This document shows, piece after piece, positions 1-7,935 of a stretch of DNA of 26,179 nt. A program made the position numbers and the translations under genes. Under the pieces are notes generated by a model, which was not told the DNA's origin, did no database searches, and saw only the letters and a list, made by a program, of their open reading frames with translations. Within the stretch, counting starts at the first letter, position 1; each line of letters opens with the position of its first letter. Origin of the DNA: an uncultured Alistipes sp. (GTDB taxonomy: Bacteria; Bacteroidota; Bacteroidia; Bacteroidales; Rikenellaceae); NCBI GenBank assembly GCA_937880705.1, contig CALGRZ010000001.1:1-26179 (forward strand), written 5' to 3'.

Positions 1-233
1 CGCTCACTCTTTAGCTTCTCGATGCAACGATAGACGGGCTCAATCTTCATGACCATACCCGCCTCGCCACCAAAGGGGTAGTCGTCGACCGTGCGACGCT
101 TATCATCGGTGTAGTCGCGCAGGTTGTGCACATAAATCTCGGCATGGCCCGACTCCTGCGCACGCTTCAGGATAGACTCGTTCAGGGGCGAGGCCAGCAG
201 CTCGGGGACAACCGTAATGATATCTATACGCAT
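1..233 (-). CDS. trmD: tRNA (guanine-N1)-methyltransferase TrmD, N-terminal part (runs off window)
   Basis: TrmD transfers a methyl group from SAM to G37 of tRNAs with G at position 36, which prevents frameshifting. Only the first 77 codons are present; the gene continues past the left edge. The visible protein begins [17 protein letters not shown] and contains the motifs [26 protein letters not shown] and [12 protein letters not shown], which are the conserved N-terminal signature of the family (SPOUT fold, with its SAM-binding knot beyond the edge). The ATG at 233 is the natural start because the family begins exactly here. The gene lies 12 nt behind the MBL-fold hydrolase gene and is probably the last visible member of the tamB-exbBD-tonB operon. 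Identification is by recalled family motifs, not by a search. Confidence 0.93.
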   Translation of the reverse strand, partial: MRIDIITVVPELLASPLNESILKRAQESGHAEIYVHNLRDYTDDKRRTVDDYPFGGEAGMVMKIEPVYRCIEKLKSE

Positions 234-245
234 ACTCCTATATCG

Positions 246-914
246 TTAGCCTTTATAGTTAATCTCGTTGTTGAGCACCTCCGTGACAAAGGGGTTGTAG
301 ATAGCCTCGTGGCCCAGATCCGACTTATCGCCATGGCCCGAGTAGAAGACCACGTCGTCACCCAGCGGCAGCAGCTGCTCGAGTATCGAGCGCATGATCC
401 ACGAGTAGTCACCTCCGGGCAGATCGGTACGGCCGATGCTCTCGCGGAAGAGGGTGTCGCCCGTGAAGAGTATCTTGTGCTCCTCGTTATAGAGCGACAC
501 ATGGCCGGGGGTATGGCCCGGGGTCTTGATAACCTTGAGCGTGGTATTGCCGAAGTGTATCTCCTCGAGCTTGTCCAGATCCACATCTATGGCGGGCACC
601 GGAGCGCACTTAACGCCAAACATCATACCGCTCTGCTCGGCGGTATCGACTAAAAACTGATCTTTCGACGAGCAGGCAAAGGGTATGTCGTAGGTCTGCT
701 TGAGGTAGCCCACACCCATAACATGGTCGAAGTGGCCATGGGTGTTGACAGCCATGACGGGCTTCAACGAGTGGTTGTTGAGAAAGTCCGTGAGCATAGC
801 ATCCTCCTTGGCCGAGAAGTTACCGGCGTCGATGATGATGCACTCCTTGCTATCGTCCCACACAATGTAGGTATTCTCCTGAATAGGATTAAAGGTCAAA
901 CGTGCTACGTTCAT
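246..914 (-). CDS. MBL-fold metallo-hydrolase, glyoxalase II-like
   Basis: A 222-residue cytoplasmic protein with a complete metallo-beta-lactamase fold signature. The metal ligands are visible: THGHFDH at residues 58-64 (H59, H61, D63, H64), H134 in GHTPGHV, D152 in FTGDTLF and H194 in SGHGD. This layout is typical of the short glyoxalase II-like hydrolases (YcbL type) that hydrolyse thioesters such as S-lactoylglutathione; the true substrate cannot be told from the sequence. It has no signal peptide and no rhodanese or ETHE1 extension. It lies between the DUF1573 gene (14 nt upstream) and trmD (12 nt downstream), so it is probably co-transcribed with the envelope operon. The fold is clear; the substrate is inference. 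Confidence 0.9.
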   Translation of the reverse strand: MNVARLTFNPIQENTYIVWDDSKECIIIDAGNFSAKEDAMLTDFLNNHSLKPVMAVNTHGHFDHVMGVGYLKQTYDIPFACSSKDQFLVDTAEQSGMMFGVKCAPVPAIDVDLDKLEEIHFGNTTLKVIKTPGHTPGHVSLYNEEHKILFTGDTLFRESIGRTDLPGGDYSWIMRSILEQLLPLGDDVVFYSGHGDKSDLGHEAIYNPFVTEVLNNEINYKG

Positions 915-928
915 TGTATTTAGGTCTT

Positions 929-1309
929 TTAGATTATTTGAGCTTTGAGCGTGATGTTGCGCACTCCGGGTGCCGTTGACGTAACCTGAAGCACGCGGTA
1001 GAAGCTACCCTCGGGGGCCTTCGACGGGTCCATCGTGATGGTCATCGAGGCCTTCTCGCCCGGCATGAGCTTACGACGGTCATACTTGATATGGGTACAG
1101 CTGCACGACGTGCGCACCTCGAGCAGTACCAGAGGTTTATCGCCCACGTTGGTGTACTCCACCTCGACAACCTGCCGAGCATCCTTGCGCGAGAGCGTGC
1201 CCAGGTCAATGACATTTGTCGAGAAGGCGATATCGTTTGTCGGCTCCTGCGCAACACCCCACATAGGGGCAAGCACCAAGGCCAGAAGCAGTGCAATAGA
1301 TCTTATCAT
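929..1309 (-). CDS. Secreted DUF1573-domain protein
   Basis: A 126-residue protein with an N-terminal signal peptide (IRSIALLLALVLAPMWGVAQ, cleavage probably after the AQ near residue 21). The mature part is an Ig-like beta sandwich of the DUF1573 type. Family hallmarks are 'DLGTLSRKD', 'VEYTNVGDKPLVLLEV' and the paired cysteines in 'TSCSCT', followed by 'PGEKASMTITMDPS'. DUF1573 proteins are abundant in Bacteroidota and are periplasmic or surface proteins of unknown function. I chose the ATG at 1309; a GTG at 1312 would overlap the tonB stop codon by 1 nt and is equally possible mechanically. The location directly behind tonB suggests an envelope role, but no partner can be deduced. Confidence 0.88.
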   Translation of the reverse strand: MIRSIALLLALVLAPMWGVAQEPTNDIAFSTNVIDLGTLSRKDARQVVEVEYTNVGDKPLVLLEVRTSCSCTHIKYDRRKLMPGEKASMTITMDPSKAPEGSFYRVLQVTSTAPGVRNITLKAQII

Positions 1310-1311
1310 CA

Positions 1312-2022
1312 CTATCTCAAGTTAAATTTATAGGTTATCGTACCACCCTGCGAGAGGCGGCTGCTGGCACGGAACTTCGCCTTGCGGGCAGCCTCGACAG
1401 CCAGACGGCGCAGCGTGGGGTCCTGCGTGGTAGTGCCCTGCTGGCGCACCTCGGCCGAGGTCACATTGCCCTCGGCATCGAGCGTGACGTAGACCACCAC
1501 CGTACCCGAGGTGTTGAACGTCGTGGCCGGCTTGGGCAGACCCTCTCTTAAGCCACGGCCCTGAAGGCCGGCATCGAGCTGATCGGTACCCTGAAGGTTG
1601 TAGCCCGCACCCTCGCCACGGTTGCTCTCCGCTGCCCCCTCGGGTGCCAGACGGTTACCCTGGGGCACCTCCTCGGCACTATTGCCCACCGTGGGCTTGA
1701 ACAGCGCATTGGGGTTGATGGTCTGGGTGCGCTCGGCCTCGCCCGAAGTCTGCACGGAGCTCTGCGTGGGGGCCTTCTCGACATGGGCAGGGGCACGGTC
1801 ACGGCGTTGATCCGTGGGGGCACTCTGCACCTCGCGCATCTTGGGCTCCTCAACCTCGGGCTCCTCCTCAAAGAGGATCTCCAACGGCGGCTCGGCGACA
1901 TCAACGGGGTGCACCTCAACCGAGATAAGGCCCATGAGCACCGCCCACAGAGCCATCACCACAAGTGTCACCACTGCGGCATAGCGTCTCGACGTATGGT
2001 CTATGGGATCGTAGTACTCCAT
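1312..2022 (-). CDS. tonB: TonB-family energy transducer
   Basis: A 236-residue inner-membrane protein with the TonB layout: a short cytoplasmic N-terminus, one membrane anchor at about residues 14-35, an acidic and proline-containing linker (EEEPEVEEPK) followed by a long Gln/Ser/Gly-rich periplasmic spacer, and a C-terminal TonB domain at about 165-236 ('GTVVVYVTLDAEGNVTSAEV' through 'TITYKFNLR'). The family passes proton-motive energy from ExbB/ExbD to outer-membrane TonB-dependent transporters. Its ATG overlaps the exbD stop codon by 1 nt (TAATG on the minus strand), so translation is probably coupled and the three genes form one unit. The linker is less proline-rich than in E. coli TonB; TolA is an alternative name, but the C-terminal domain and the order exbB-exbD-tonB favour TonB. 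Confidence 0.88.
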   Translation of the reverse strand: MEYYDPIDHTSRRYAAVVTLVVMALWAVLMGLISVEVHPVDVAEPPLEILFEEEPEVEEPKMREVQSAPTDQRRDRAPAHVEKAPTQSSVQTSGEAERTQTINPNALFKPTVGNSAEEVPQGNRLAPEGAAESNRGEGAGYNLQGTDQLDAGLQGRGLREGLPKPATTFNTSGTVVVYVTLDAEGNVTSAEVRQQGTTTQDPTLRRLAVEAARKAKFRASSRLSQGGTITYKFNLR

Positions 2023-2462
2023 TATCGTTTATCTTTGGTTGCAAGCACCATCTTATACTTCTGCTCGCGCGTGAGGTCTATTATCTCGACAAGAGCGTCG
2101 ACGGTGACCTTCTCGTCACAGCGCAACGAGATGTAGGGACGCTCCTCCTCGGGGCGATCGTTGTACTTGTCGTAGTGCAGGCGCAGGGCTCCGGCCACCT
2201 CGGTAAGCTCGGCATACTCCTCACGGCCATTGATCGTGTAGAGGTAGCCCGACTCGCTCGAGGCATCACCCACCACCGAGAGCGATATCACCGAGGGGTC
2301 ACCCTCCTGACTCGATGACGAGGGCAGCGTAAGGCGCACTGCATTGTTAGGGTTGATAAGCGTGGTGGCCAGGATGAAGAATATCAAGAGCAGGAACACC
2401 AAGTCGGTCATCGACGACGACGAGAACGACGAGCTTATCTTTGAACTGCGTTTAATTGCCAT
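2022..2462 (-). CDS. exbD: Biopolymer transport protein ExbD/TolR family
   Basis: A 146-residue single-pass inner-membrane protein. After a Ser-rich cytoplasmic N-terminus there is one transmembrane helix starting 'MTDLVFLLLIFFILATT' with the conserved proton-carrying aspartate at D20, followed by 'NPNNAVRLTLPSSS' and a small periplasmic ExbD/TolR domain. This aspartate is essential for proton use in characterised ExbD and TolR proteins. The neighbours are exbB 19 nt upstream and tonB overlapping by 1 nt downstream. A TolR role cannot be excluded because tol-specific partners (tolB, pal) are not in view. Confidence 0.92.
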   Translation of the reverse strand: MAIKRSSKISSSFSSSSMTDLVFLLLIFFILATTLINPNNAVRLTLPSSSSQEGDPSVISLSVVGDASSESGYLYTINGREEYAELTEVAGALRLHYDKYNDRPEEERPYISLRCDEKVTVDALVEIIDLTREQKYKMVLATKDKR

Positions 2463-2481
2463 AACTTCTCGCTTCGTTTAA

Positions 2482-3240
2482 CTATTTCTGTACAGGCTGG
2501 TTCAGGATATCCATAAAGGCGATTGTGGTGGCCTCCATGCGGAACACCAGCTTCTCGATACGGGCCACGAGATAGTTGTGTGCGAAGTAGGCGGGGATAC
2601 CCACGATAAGACCACCCACGGTGGTGACCATCGCCACATACATACCTGCCGAGAGCTGCTGCAACTCGATACCGCCCGAGGGGTTGGCCGACATGTCGAT
2701 AAAGACCTGCACCATACCTACTACCGTACCCAAGAAACCGATCATGGGAGCACCACCCGAGATGGTAGCCAGCGTAGGCAGACCCGTCTCCAGCTTGGCA
2801 ACCTCGACATTAGCCACATTCTCGATAGCGTTCTGTATATCACCCATGGGGCGGCCGATACGCTCGATACCCTTCTCAATCATGCGGGCCACGGGCGAGT
2901 CGGTGCGACGGCAGAGGTCGATAGCCGCAGCTATGTTACCCTCCGAGATATAGTCGCGGATGCGGTTCATGAAGTTGGGGTCGATGGTCGTAGCCTTGCG
3001 GATAGCCAGGAAACGCTCCACGAAGATGAAGATCATGATGCCGGCAAGCAGCACCAGCACCCACATCAGCCAGCCTCCACCAAGGAAGAGGTCCCAGAAG
3101 CCGATAGAGAGGTTCTCGGTCGAAGCCTCGGCAGCCTGGGCTGCAAGCTGCTCGGCCATGGCGAGCGAATCGATAGGTGCCTCAACCATCTCGGCACCCT
3201 CCACAGCCGTAGCCGTGGTAGTAGTCAACAGTTTAATCAT
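2482..3240 (-). CDS. exbB: Proton channel ExbB/TolQ/MotA family
   Basis: A 252-residue inner-membrane protein that forms the pentameric proton channel around ExbD. Three hydrophobic helices are visible: about residues 54-76 (GGGWLMWVLVLLAGIMIFIF), about 155-180 (SGGAPMIGFLGTVVGMVQVF) and about 196-222 (LSAGMYVAMVTTVGGLIVGI). The last two contain the conserved 'GLLGTV'-like and 'TTxxGL' family motifs. The N-terminus carries about 45 extra polar, Ala/Thr-rich residues before helix 1, with no clear signal peptide. It lies 41 nt behind the tamB-like gene and 19 nt before exbD. ExbB versus TolQ is not resolved by sequence alone; the following tonB gene favours ExbB. Confidence 0.92.
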   Translation of the reverse strand: MIKLLTTTTATAVEGAEMVEAPIDSLAMAEQLAAQAAEASTENLSIGFWDLFLGGGWLMWVLVLLAGIMIFIFVERFLAIRKATTIDPNFMNRIRDYISEGNIAAAIDLCRRTDSPVARMIEKGIERIGRPMGDIQNAIENVANVEVAKLETGLPTLATISGGAPMIGFLGTVVGMVQVFIDMSANPSGGIELQQLSAGMYVAMVTTVGGLIVGIPAYFAHNYLVARIEKLVFRMEATTIAFMDILNQPVQK

Positions 3241-3281
3241 AGTCTCTGAATGTTTATTAATTTTGTTTTGTTCTTCATTCT

Positions 3282-6200
3282 CTACTCCTGCGGGTCTGGC
3301 TCCGTGGCCACACCCTCGCTATTGCGTCTATCTTCACGGCGTGCACGCCGCTCGGCCTGACGTTGCTTGCGCCTCTGGGCACGCTCCTCGTTGACAAAGG
3401 TCTGCTTGATGCTGCGACCCAGCTCGCCAAAGGTGTTGAAGCTCTCGCTATAGTACAATCCCACGCCATGCTCCTGCATACCCTGGTTCTCGCCATAGCG
3501 GTCGATGGTCTGCGAGAAGCCTCTGAAGCGGAACGAGCCATCGGGGTCTATGAGGTATGTGACAAAGACCTCACCCACGAAGTTCGAGGCATTCTCGGTG
3601 GCCTGCATCGAGGCATCCGACAGATAACCACCCTCCAGCTCGACGAGCAGTCGGTTGTTGAACAGTGCCTTCGAGAAGCCGAAGTCCACCTCGTCACCCG
3701 TAAGCTCGGTGCGCGGGCGGTAGCGCAGCACGATATTGTAGTTGTCGCCCGACAGCCAGTTGCTCAACTGGTTGGAGAGCAGCTCGAAGCCCGTCGTGGC
3801 AGAGAGCGAGGCACCCATAGCTCCCGTATCCTCGGCCGAGAAGGTATTGGCGGCCAGCAGCCAGAACATCTGCGTGGCGATGGCCTGCTGGTCGTTCAGC
3901 GTAGACTGTATGACGGTCTGTATCTCGGGTGCTACGTTGGGCACCTGAACATCAAAGGTCACCGTGGGCGACATCAGCTGGTCGGTGAGCTTGATGTAGC
4001 AGTCCACAGGCACGGCACGCGACATGTCGATGCCCTGCAACGAGTTGCCGAGCAGAGGCTTCAGCGAGGCCTTGAGGCTGTAGACCGCATCGATATTGAG
4101 TTGTGCCCCCAGCGGATCTCCCGTCCAGAGTATCGACGAGCCGGGCTCGACGGTAAACTTCTTATTCCATATATTCTGCAACGTGAAGAGGTAGGTTCCC
4201 TCGGTGATGCGATACTCGCCACGCATCTCGAATATGTTGGCCTTGGGCACAACGTGCATGGTGAGCTGTCCCGAGCCCTTGGCCTTGATCACGTCACCCA
4301 CCGTGGGGTCGATGACAAGCTGTATCTCGGCATTGGGCAGCACGTTGAAGGTCATGTCTATATCCATCACGCTACCCACGGCATTTACGGGTCGGTGTCT
4401 GCGCTCGTAGGCCATCATACGACGGGTGAGGTAGTCCGACGTGTCGGCCTGCTCGACCTCCGCCGTGCGGAACTTCACAAAGTCGGCATACGAGGCATCC
4501 GACTTACCCGACAGCGGCATGAAGAAGCGCGAGTTATCGTCGCTCGAGGCCTCGATATCCATCTTCATACCTCGCTTGTCGCCCCTGAACGATGCCGAGC
4601 CCGAGGCGTAGACATGGCCATAGAAGAGGTCGTTATCCTTCGAGTCGGTATCCAGCACCAGCATCTTGTTCACGTCGATATCGATGTCGTAGGTCACATT
4701 CGAGAGGTGCTCCAGACTTAAGTCGAGCGAGAAGTGGCCCTCGTTACCCGACTTGTCGTAGACAGGTATGCGGTCGGCGAGGATGTGGTTATCGAGCACC
4801 TTGAGCTCACCGCGCGGTGCCGCATAGCGCACACCGAGGTAGTCCACCGAGGCACCTATCGAGTCCACCGAGGCCTTGCCATTGAGCGTAGCCTGACGTC
4901 CCTGACCCACAATGTTGACATCGACATCGGCCTTACCCTCGATATCCGACACGATACCCTTCAGGAAGGGCGATATAAGCTCCAGCTTGACACGATCCAT
5001 CTTGGCACGGGCGTAGTAGCGGTTGCCCGAGGGCTGGTAGTAGCCTCGGATGACCGTGTCGCGCGACTTACGATCCTGGATGAGCACTCGGGCACGGTTC
5101 TGATCGAAGTCCCAGTTCGAGGTGATAAGCTGTGGCGGTGCCTCAATGCCGTTGACCCTTATCGAGTCGAGGTCTATGTGCGCCTCGATCTCCTGACCCT
5201 GCAGGGCCGACTTCACGGAGGCATAGCCGTTGGAGCGGGCCTCGAAGTGGTAGCCTATCTTCTCGACAAAGGCCGAGAGGGGTGCAAGGTCGAAGTTCTG
5301 AAGCGTAAGACGTATCGAGTCCTCACGCGAGCGCGAGGCCACACCGTCGATGACGAGTTGCTGCTCGGGGCGGGCAATGCGGAACTGACGTATGCTGATA
5401 CGCGAAGAGTCGATGTCGATACCCCTCGACGAGAGCTTCCACTGCTGTGTGGCGGTGGTGAAGTGCGACGGGGTGATGTCGACATGTATCGAGCGGCGGT
5501 TGGTGCGGGCATTGCGGCTGAACTTGGCACTGAGGCCCAACATACCCGACTGCTCGTCGCTGCGGTCACGGAAGCCGGCCGTGAGGCTGACGCGGTTTTC
5601 GCGAGCACCTCCCGTGGCCGAGAAGTTGGGCATCAGCAGACGCGAGCCCATATATACACCCGAGGAGTTGACCCACAGCGATAGCGAGTCGCTGCGATTG
5701 TTCACATCAATCTCGGCATTGGCCATTATCAGTCCGTTATACTCCAGAGCCTCGCTGTGGGCATTCATCGAGATAAGGTTGCTGCGTGGGCTGAACATCA
5801 TGTTGAGCTCGGTCTCGGGGGCGACCATAACACCGCCCGCCACGGCAGCCATGAGCAGGTTGATATTCTCCTTGGCGCGCAGCTTAAGCATCGAGTAGTC
5901 GTTCGAGAAGCCCACACCGCCACTCGCACCGGCATACTCCGACGAGGTGTCGTAGAGCAGCGGGATGTACATCTTAAGCGAGTTTTGCAGGTAGTCGATA
6001 ATCTCGCGGTATGTCGAGCGACTCTGGAACTGTATGTCGAAGAACTCGGAGTCTACGCCCACCCACTTCGACTCCTCGCTGCTGCTCATCTCCAGCACCA
6101 GACGATCCGACTCCAGCACATCGGCCGGATACTCATAGTCTATGTCGGCGATGCTTATCTCGGCATCCATCTCGTCGAGCGATGCTCCATGGGCACGCAG

Positions 6201-7844
6201 ACCCACCATCGCCGAGAGCACCGACACCGAGTCGCGGCGGTTGATGCCCAGCGCATGCAGGTCGGCATGGTTCAGCGACAGCGACAGGTCGTACTCGTTC
6301 AGCTGCTCCTGCAGGTTGATCGCGGCAAAGAGGTCGAAGTCGAGGTTGCGGTCGTGCGAGTTGACCACTGCCGAGTACTCGCCATTGTTAACCGTGCCCT
6401 TAATATCTATATCCTGGTAGCGGTAGCCGCCAAAGTCGAGGCTCTCAACCGCGGCGTTGCCCTCGGCCGTCAGCTCACCGCCTCCCACATATCCCGTAGC
6501 CACGATTCGCGAATTGAGACGTCCGAGGCTCTTGATGTCGAGCAGCTGACCCAGATGCAGGGCCGAGCTGCTGACCACACCACTTAAGTTGTAGCCCTTG
6601 CCACGGCGGTTGATATCGACATCGGCCGAGAGATTGCCACACCCCGTGAGCAGGTTGCCCACAACATGGAAGGCATCGAGCCTACCGCCAAACGTACCTC
6701 GCAAGTCCAGACGATGGGCATTGCCAATGATGCTGACAACACCCTCGGGCAGCTCGCCACCCGTCACACCTCGCACTATGTCGACGACATCTTGTGAGGT
6801 GGTGTGCACCTCCTCCACACCGACCACATAGTTTGCCGTGCGCCACTCGGGCAGGCCCGTGATGCGGAAGGTGGCACGGGCGTAGCTCTCGCTGCCTATG
6901 TCGGCGTTGTGCAGCACTCCCGAGAAGTCACGCACCACACCCTCGAAGGTAGCCTCGCCGTTGCGTATCGTCGTATTCCAGTCGCGCAGCCCCGGAGCGA
7001 AGTATCCGAGGTCGTCGGTCGAGAGCTCGGTGCGCTCCACACGACCCGTCAGCTTCACATCGTCGATAAAGTGCTTGTAGCACTCCCAGCTGCCACCCTC
7101 GATAGCCATGCGGGGCAGGTAGATAAGCGACTTATCGGTCTGAACGCGGAAGTTGTCGAAGCGTATGATGCCCTTGTCGACGAAGAAGTAGCCGGTGAGG
7201 TCATCCAGCCTGAAGCCGCTCTTCTCCTCGGCCGAGAGCTCCACGATGTCGCCCCAGACCTTGCTCTTGACAACAGCGAAGTCCTTTAGGCAGGCGTTGA
7301 TGCCTCGCACATCCATATCGTAGTAGTCGATGCCGTAGATCGGATCACGGTGCTGCTGTCGCTCATACTTAAAGCGGGTATCGTAGGCGTGGATATGGTC
7401 GATGTATAGCTTGAAGTTGCCCTTGCCACCCTCGGGGTTGGTAAGGCGCAGCACCACGGGGCGGATGTTGATCTCGCCCGAGGCCATCTCCTTGAGGTGT
7501 ATCTCGGCACCCGTAGCATCGGCATCCGATATACGCAGTCCATCGCGGGCTATGTTGAAGCCCGTGAAGCGCGCCTTCACCTCGCGCGCGTACAAAAGCG
7601 TATCTTGCTCGGGGTCCTCGACGTAGAAGTCGCACACTCGCACGCGCGACAAGAGGTCAATGTCTATATGGCCGATGCTCACCTTCGTGCCGAGGTACTC
7701 CGTGGCGAAGGTCGCGGCGCGGTCGACAACATAGTTCTGGATGGAGTTCACCGAGAGCAGCAGAGCTACAAACACAGGCAAAAATATCGACAACAAAACG
7801 ATGGTCGATAGCACTATTGCCAATATTTTTATAACTTTGCGCAT
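3282..7844 (-). CDS. tamB: Translocation/assembly module TamB-like (AsmA-like superfamily) protein
   Basis: A 1520-residue envelope protein. It has one N-terminal membrane anchor (about residues 5-31, KILAIVLSTIVLLSIFLPVF) followed at once by the AsmA-like start 'VDRAATFATEYLGTKVSIG'. Then comes a very long stretch of beta-strand-rich repeats, as expected for the lipid-carrying groove shared by TamB, YhdP and AsmA-like proteins. A C-terminal DUF490/TamB domain covers about the last 400 residues ('FTLQNIWNKKFTVEPGSSI', 'LFNNRLLVELEGGYLSD'). The extreme C-terminus is a basic then acidic tail (RRKQRQAERRARRED). TamB-like proteins bridge the inner and outer membranes and assist phospholipid transport or outer-membrane protein assembly; the Bacteroidota partner is usually a BamA-like TamL, not seen here. 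It is the first gene of the minus-strand operon, with a TACATTTG promoter element 35 nt upstream. Confidence 0.9.
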   Translation of the reverse strand: MRKVIKILAIVLSTIVLLSIFLPVFVALLLSVNSIQNYVVDRAATFATEYLGTKVSIGHIDIDLLSRVRVCDFYVEDPEQDTLLYAREVKARFTGFNIARDGLRISDADATGAEIHLKEMASGEINIRPVVLRLTNPEGGKGNFKLYIDHIHAYDTRFKYERQQHRDPIYGIDYYDMDVRGINACLKDFAVVKSKVWGDIVELSAEEKSGFRLDDLTGYFFVDKGIIRFDNFRVQTDKSLIYLPRMAIEGGSWECYKHFIDDVKLTGRVERTELSTDDLGYFAPGLRDWNTTIRNGEATFEGVVRDFSGVLHNADIGSESYARATFRITGLPEWRTANYVVGVEEVHTTSQDVVDIVRGVTGGELPEGVVSIIGNAHRLDLRGTFGGRLDAFHVVGNLLTGCGNLSADVDINRRGKGYNLSGVVSSSALHLGQLLDIKSLGRLNSRIVATGYVGGGELTAEGNAAVESLDFGGYRYQDIDIKGTVNNGEYSAVVNSHDRNLDFDLFAAINLQEQLNEYDLSLSLNHADLHALGINRRDSVSVLSAMVGLRAHGASLDEMDAEISIADIDYEYPADVLESDRLVLEMSSSEESKWVGVDSEFFDIQFQSRSTYREIIDYLQNSLKMYIPLLYDTSSEYAGASGGVGFSNDYSMLKLRAKENINLLMAAVAGGVMVAPETELNMMFSPRSNLISMNAHSEALEYNGLIMANAEIDVNNRSDSLSLWVNSSGVYMGSRLLMPNFSATGGARENRVSLTAGFRDRSDEQSGMLGLSAKFSRNARTNRRSIHVDITPSHFTTATQQWKLSSRGIDIDSSRISIRQFRIARPEQQLVIDGVASRSREDSIRLTLQNFDLAPLSAFVEKIGYHFEARSNGYASVKSALQGQEIEAHIDLDSIRVNGIEAPPQLITSNWDFDQNRARVLIQDRKSRDTVIRGYYQPSGNRYYARAKMDRVKLELISPFLKGIVSDIEGKADVDVNIVGQGRQATLNGKASVDSIGASVDYLGVRYAAPRGELKVLDNHILADRIPVYDKSGNEGHFSLDLSLEHLSNVTYDIDIDVNKMLVLDTDSKDNDLFYGHVYASGSASFRGDKRGMKMDIEASSDDNSRFFMPLSGKSDASYADFVKFRTAEVEQADTSDYLTRRMMAYERRHRPVNAVGSVMDIDMTFNVLPNAEIQLVIDPTVGDVIKAKGSGQLTMHVVPKANIFEMRGEYRITEGTYLFTLQNIWNKKFTVEPGSSILWTGDPLGAQLNIDAVYSLKASLKPLLGNSLQGIDMSRAVPVDCYIKLTDQLMSPTVTFDVQVPNVAPEIQTVIQSTLNDQQAIATQMFWLLAANTFSAEDTGAMGASLSATTGFELLSNQLSNWLSGDNYNIVLRYRPRTELTGDEVDFGFSKALFNNRLLVELEGGYLSDASMQATENASNFVGEVFVTYLIDPDGSFRFRGFSQTIDRYGENQGMQEHGVGLYYSESFNTFGELGRSIKQTFVNEERAQRRKQRQAERRARREDRRNSEGVATEPDPQE

Positions 7845-7878
7845 TGAAACTTATGAGCACTTCGGTGCAATTAACCTA

Positions 7879-7886
7879 CAAATGTA
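7879..7886 (-). promoter_or_regulatory. Probable -7 promoter element for the tamB operon
   Basis: On the minus strand this reads TACATTTG, a perfect match to the Bacteroidota -7 consensus TAnnTTTG, 35 nt before the tamB ATG. No clear -33 TTG is seen 18-20 bp upstream, where the DNA is only A and T. The mRNA leader would contain a small hairpin (GCAC-CGAA-GTGC, 7857-7868). Confidence 0.55.
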
Positions 7887-7890
7887 ATAA

Positions 7891-7912
7891 TTTTTCTATA
7901 TAAATAGAAAAA
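7891..7912. repeat. AT-rich 9-bp inverted repeat in the tamB/tsaD divergent region
   Basis: TTTTTCTAT (7891-7899) and ATAGAAAAA (7904-7912) are perfect inverted repeats around an ATAA centre. The palindrome lies just upstream of the tamB -7 element and 24 nt before tsaD. It could be an operator or UP-like element serving both directions, or chance in AT-rich DNA. The rest of the 91-bp intergenic region shows nothing else beyond the tamB -7 element. Confidence 0.4.
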
Positions 7913-7935
7913 AAACTTTAAAAAAGAGTTCATTT

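Noticed and set aside
3363..4721. 452-codon open frame on the plus strand within the tamB-like gene
   Set aside because: It is antisense to a well-supported TamB frame; its protein is rich in His, Arg, Val and Leu without any domain, the usual shadow of a GC-rich gene.
4734..5684. 316-codon open frame on the plus strand within the tamB-like gene
   Set aside because: Same antisense phase and composition artefact as the neighbouring frame; no domain or promoter.
7832..7839. TAACTTTG as a confident tsaD promoter
   Set aside because: It matches the -7 consensus but lies inside the first codons of the tamB-like gene and has no -33 box at 18-20 bp, so it is only mentioned as a possibility.
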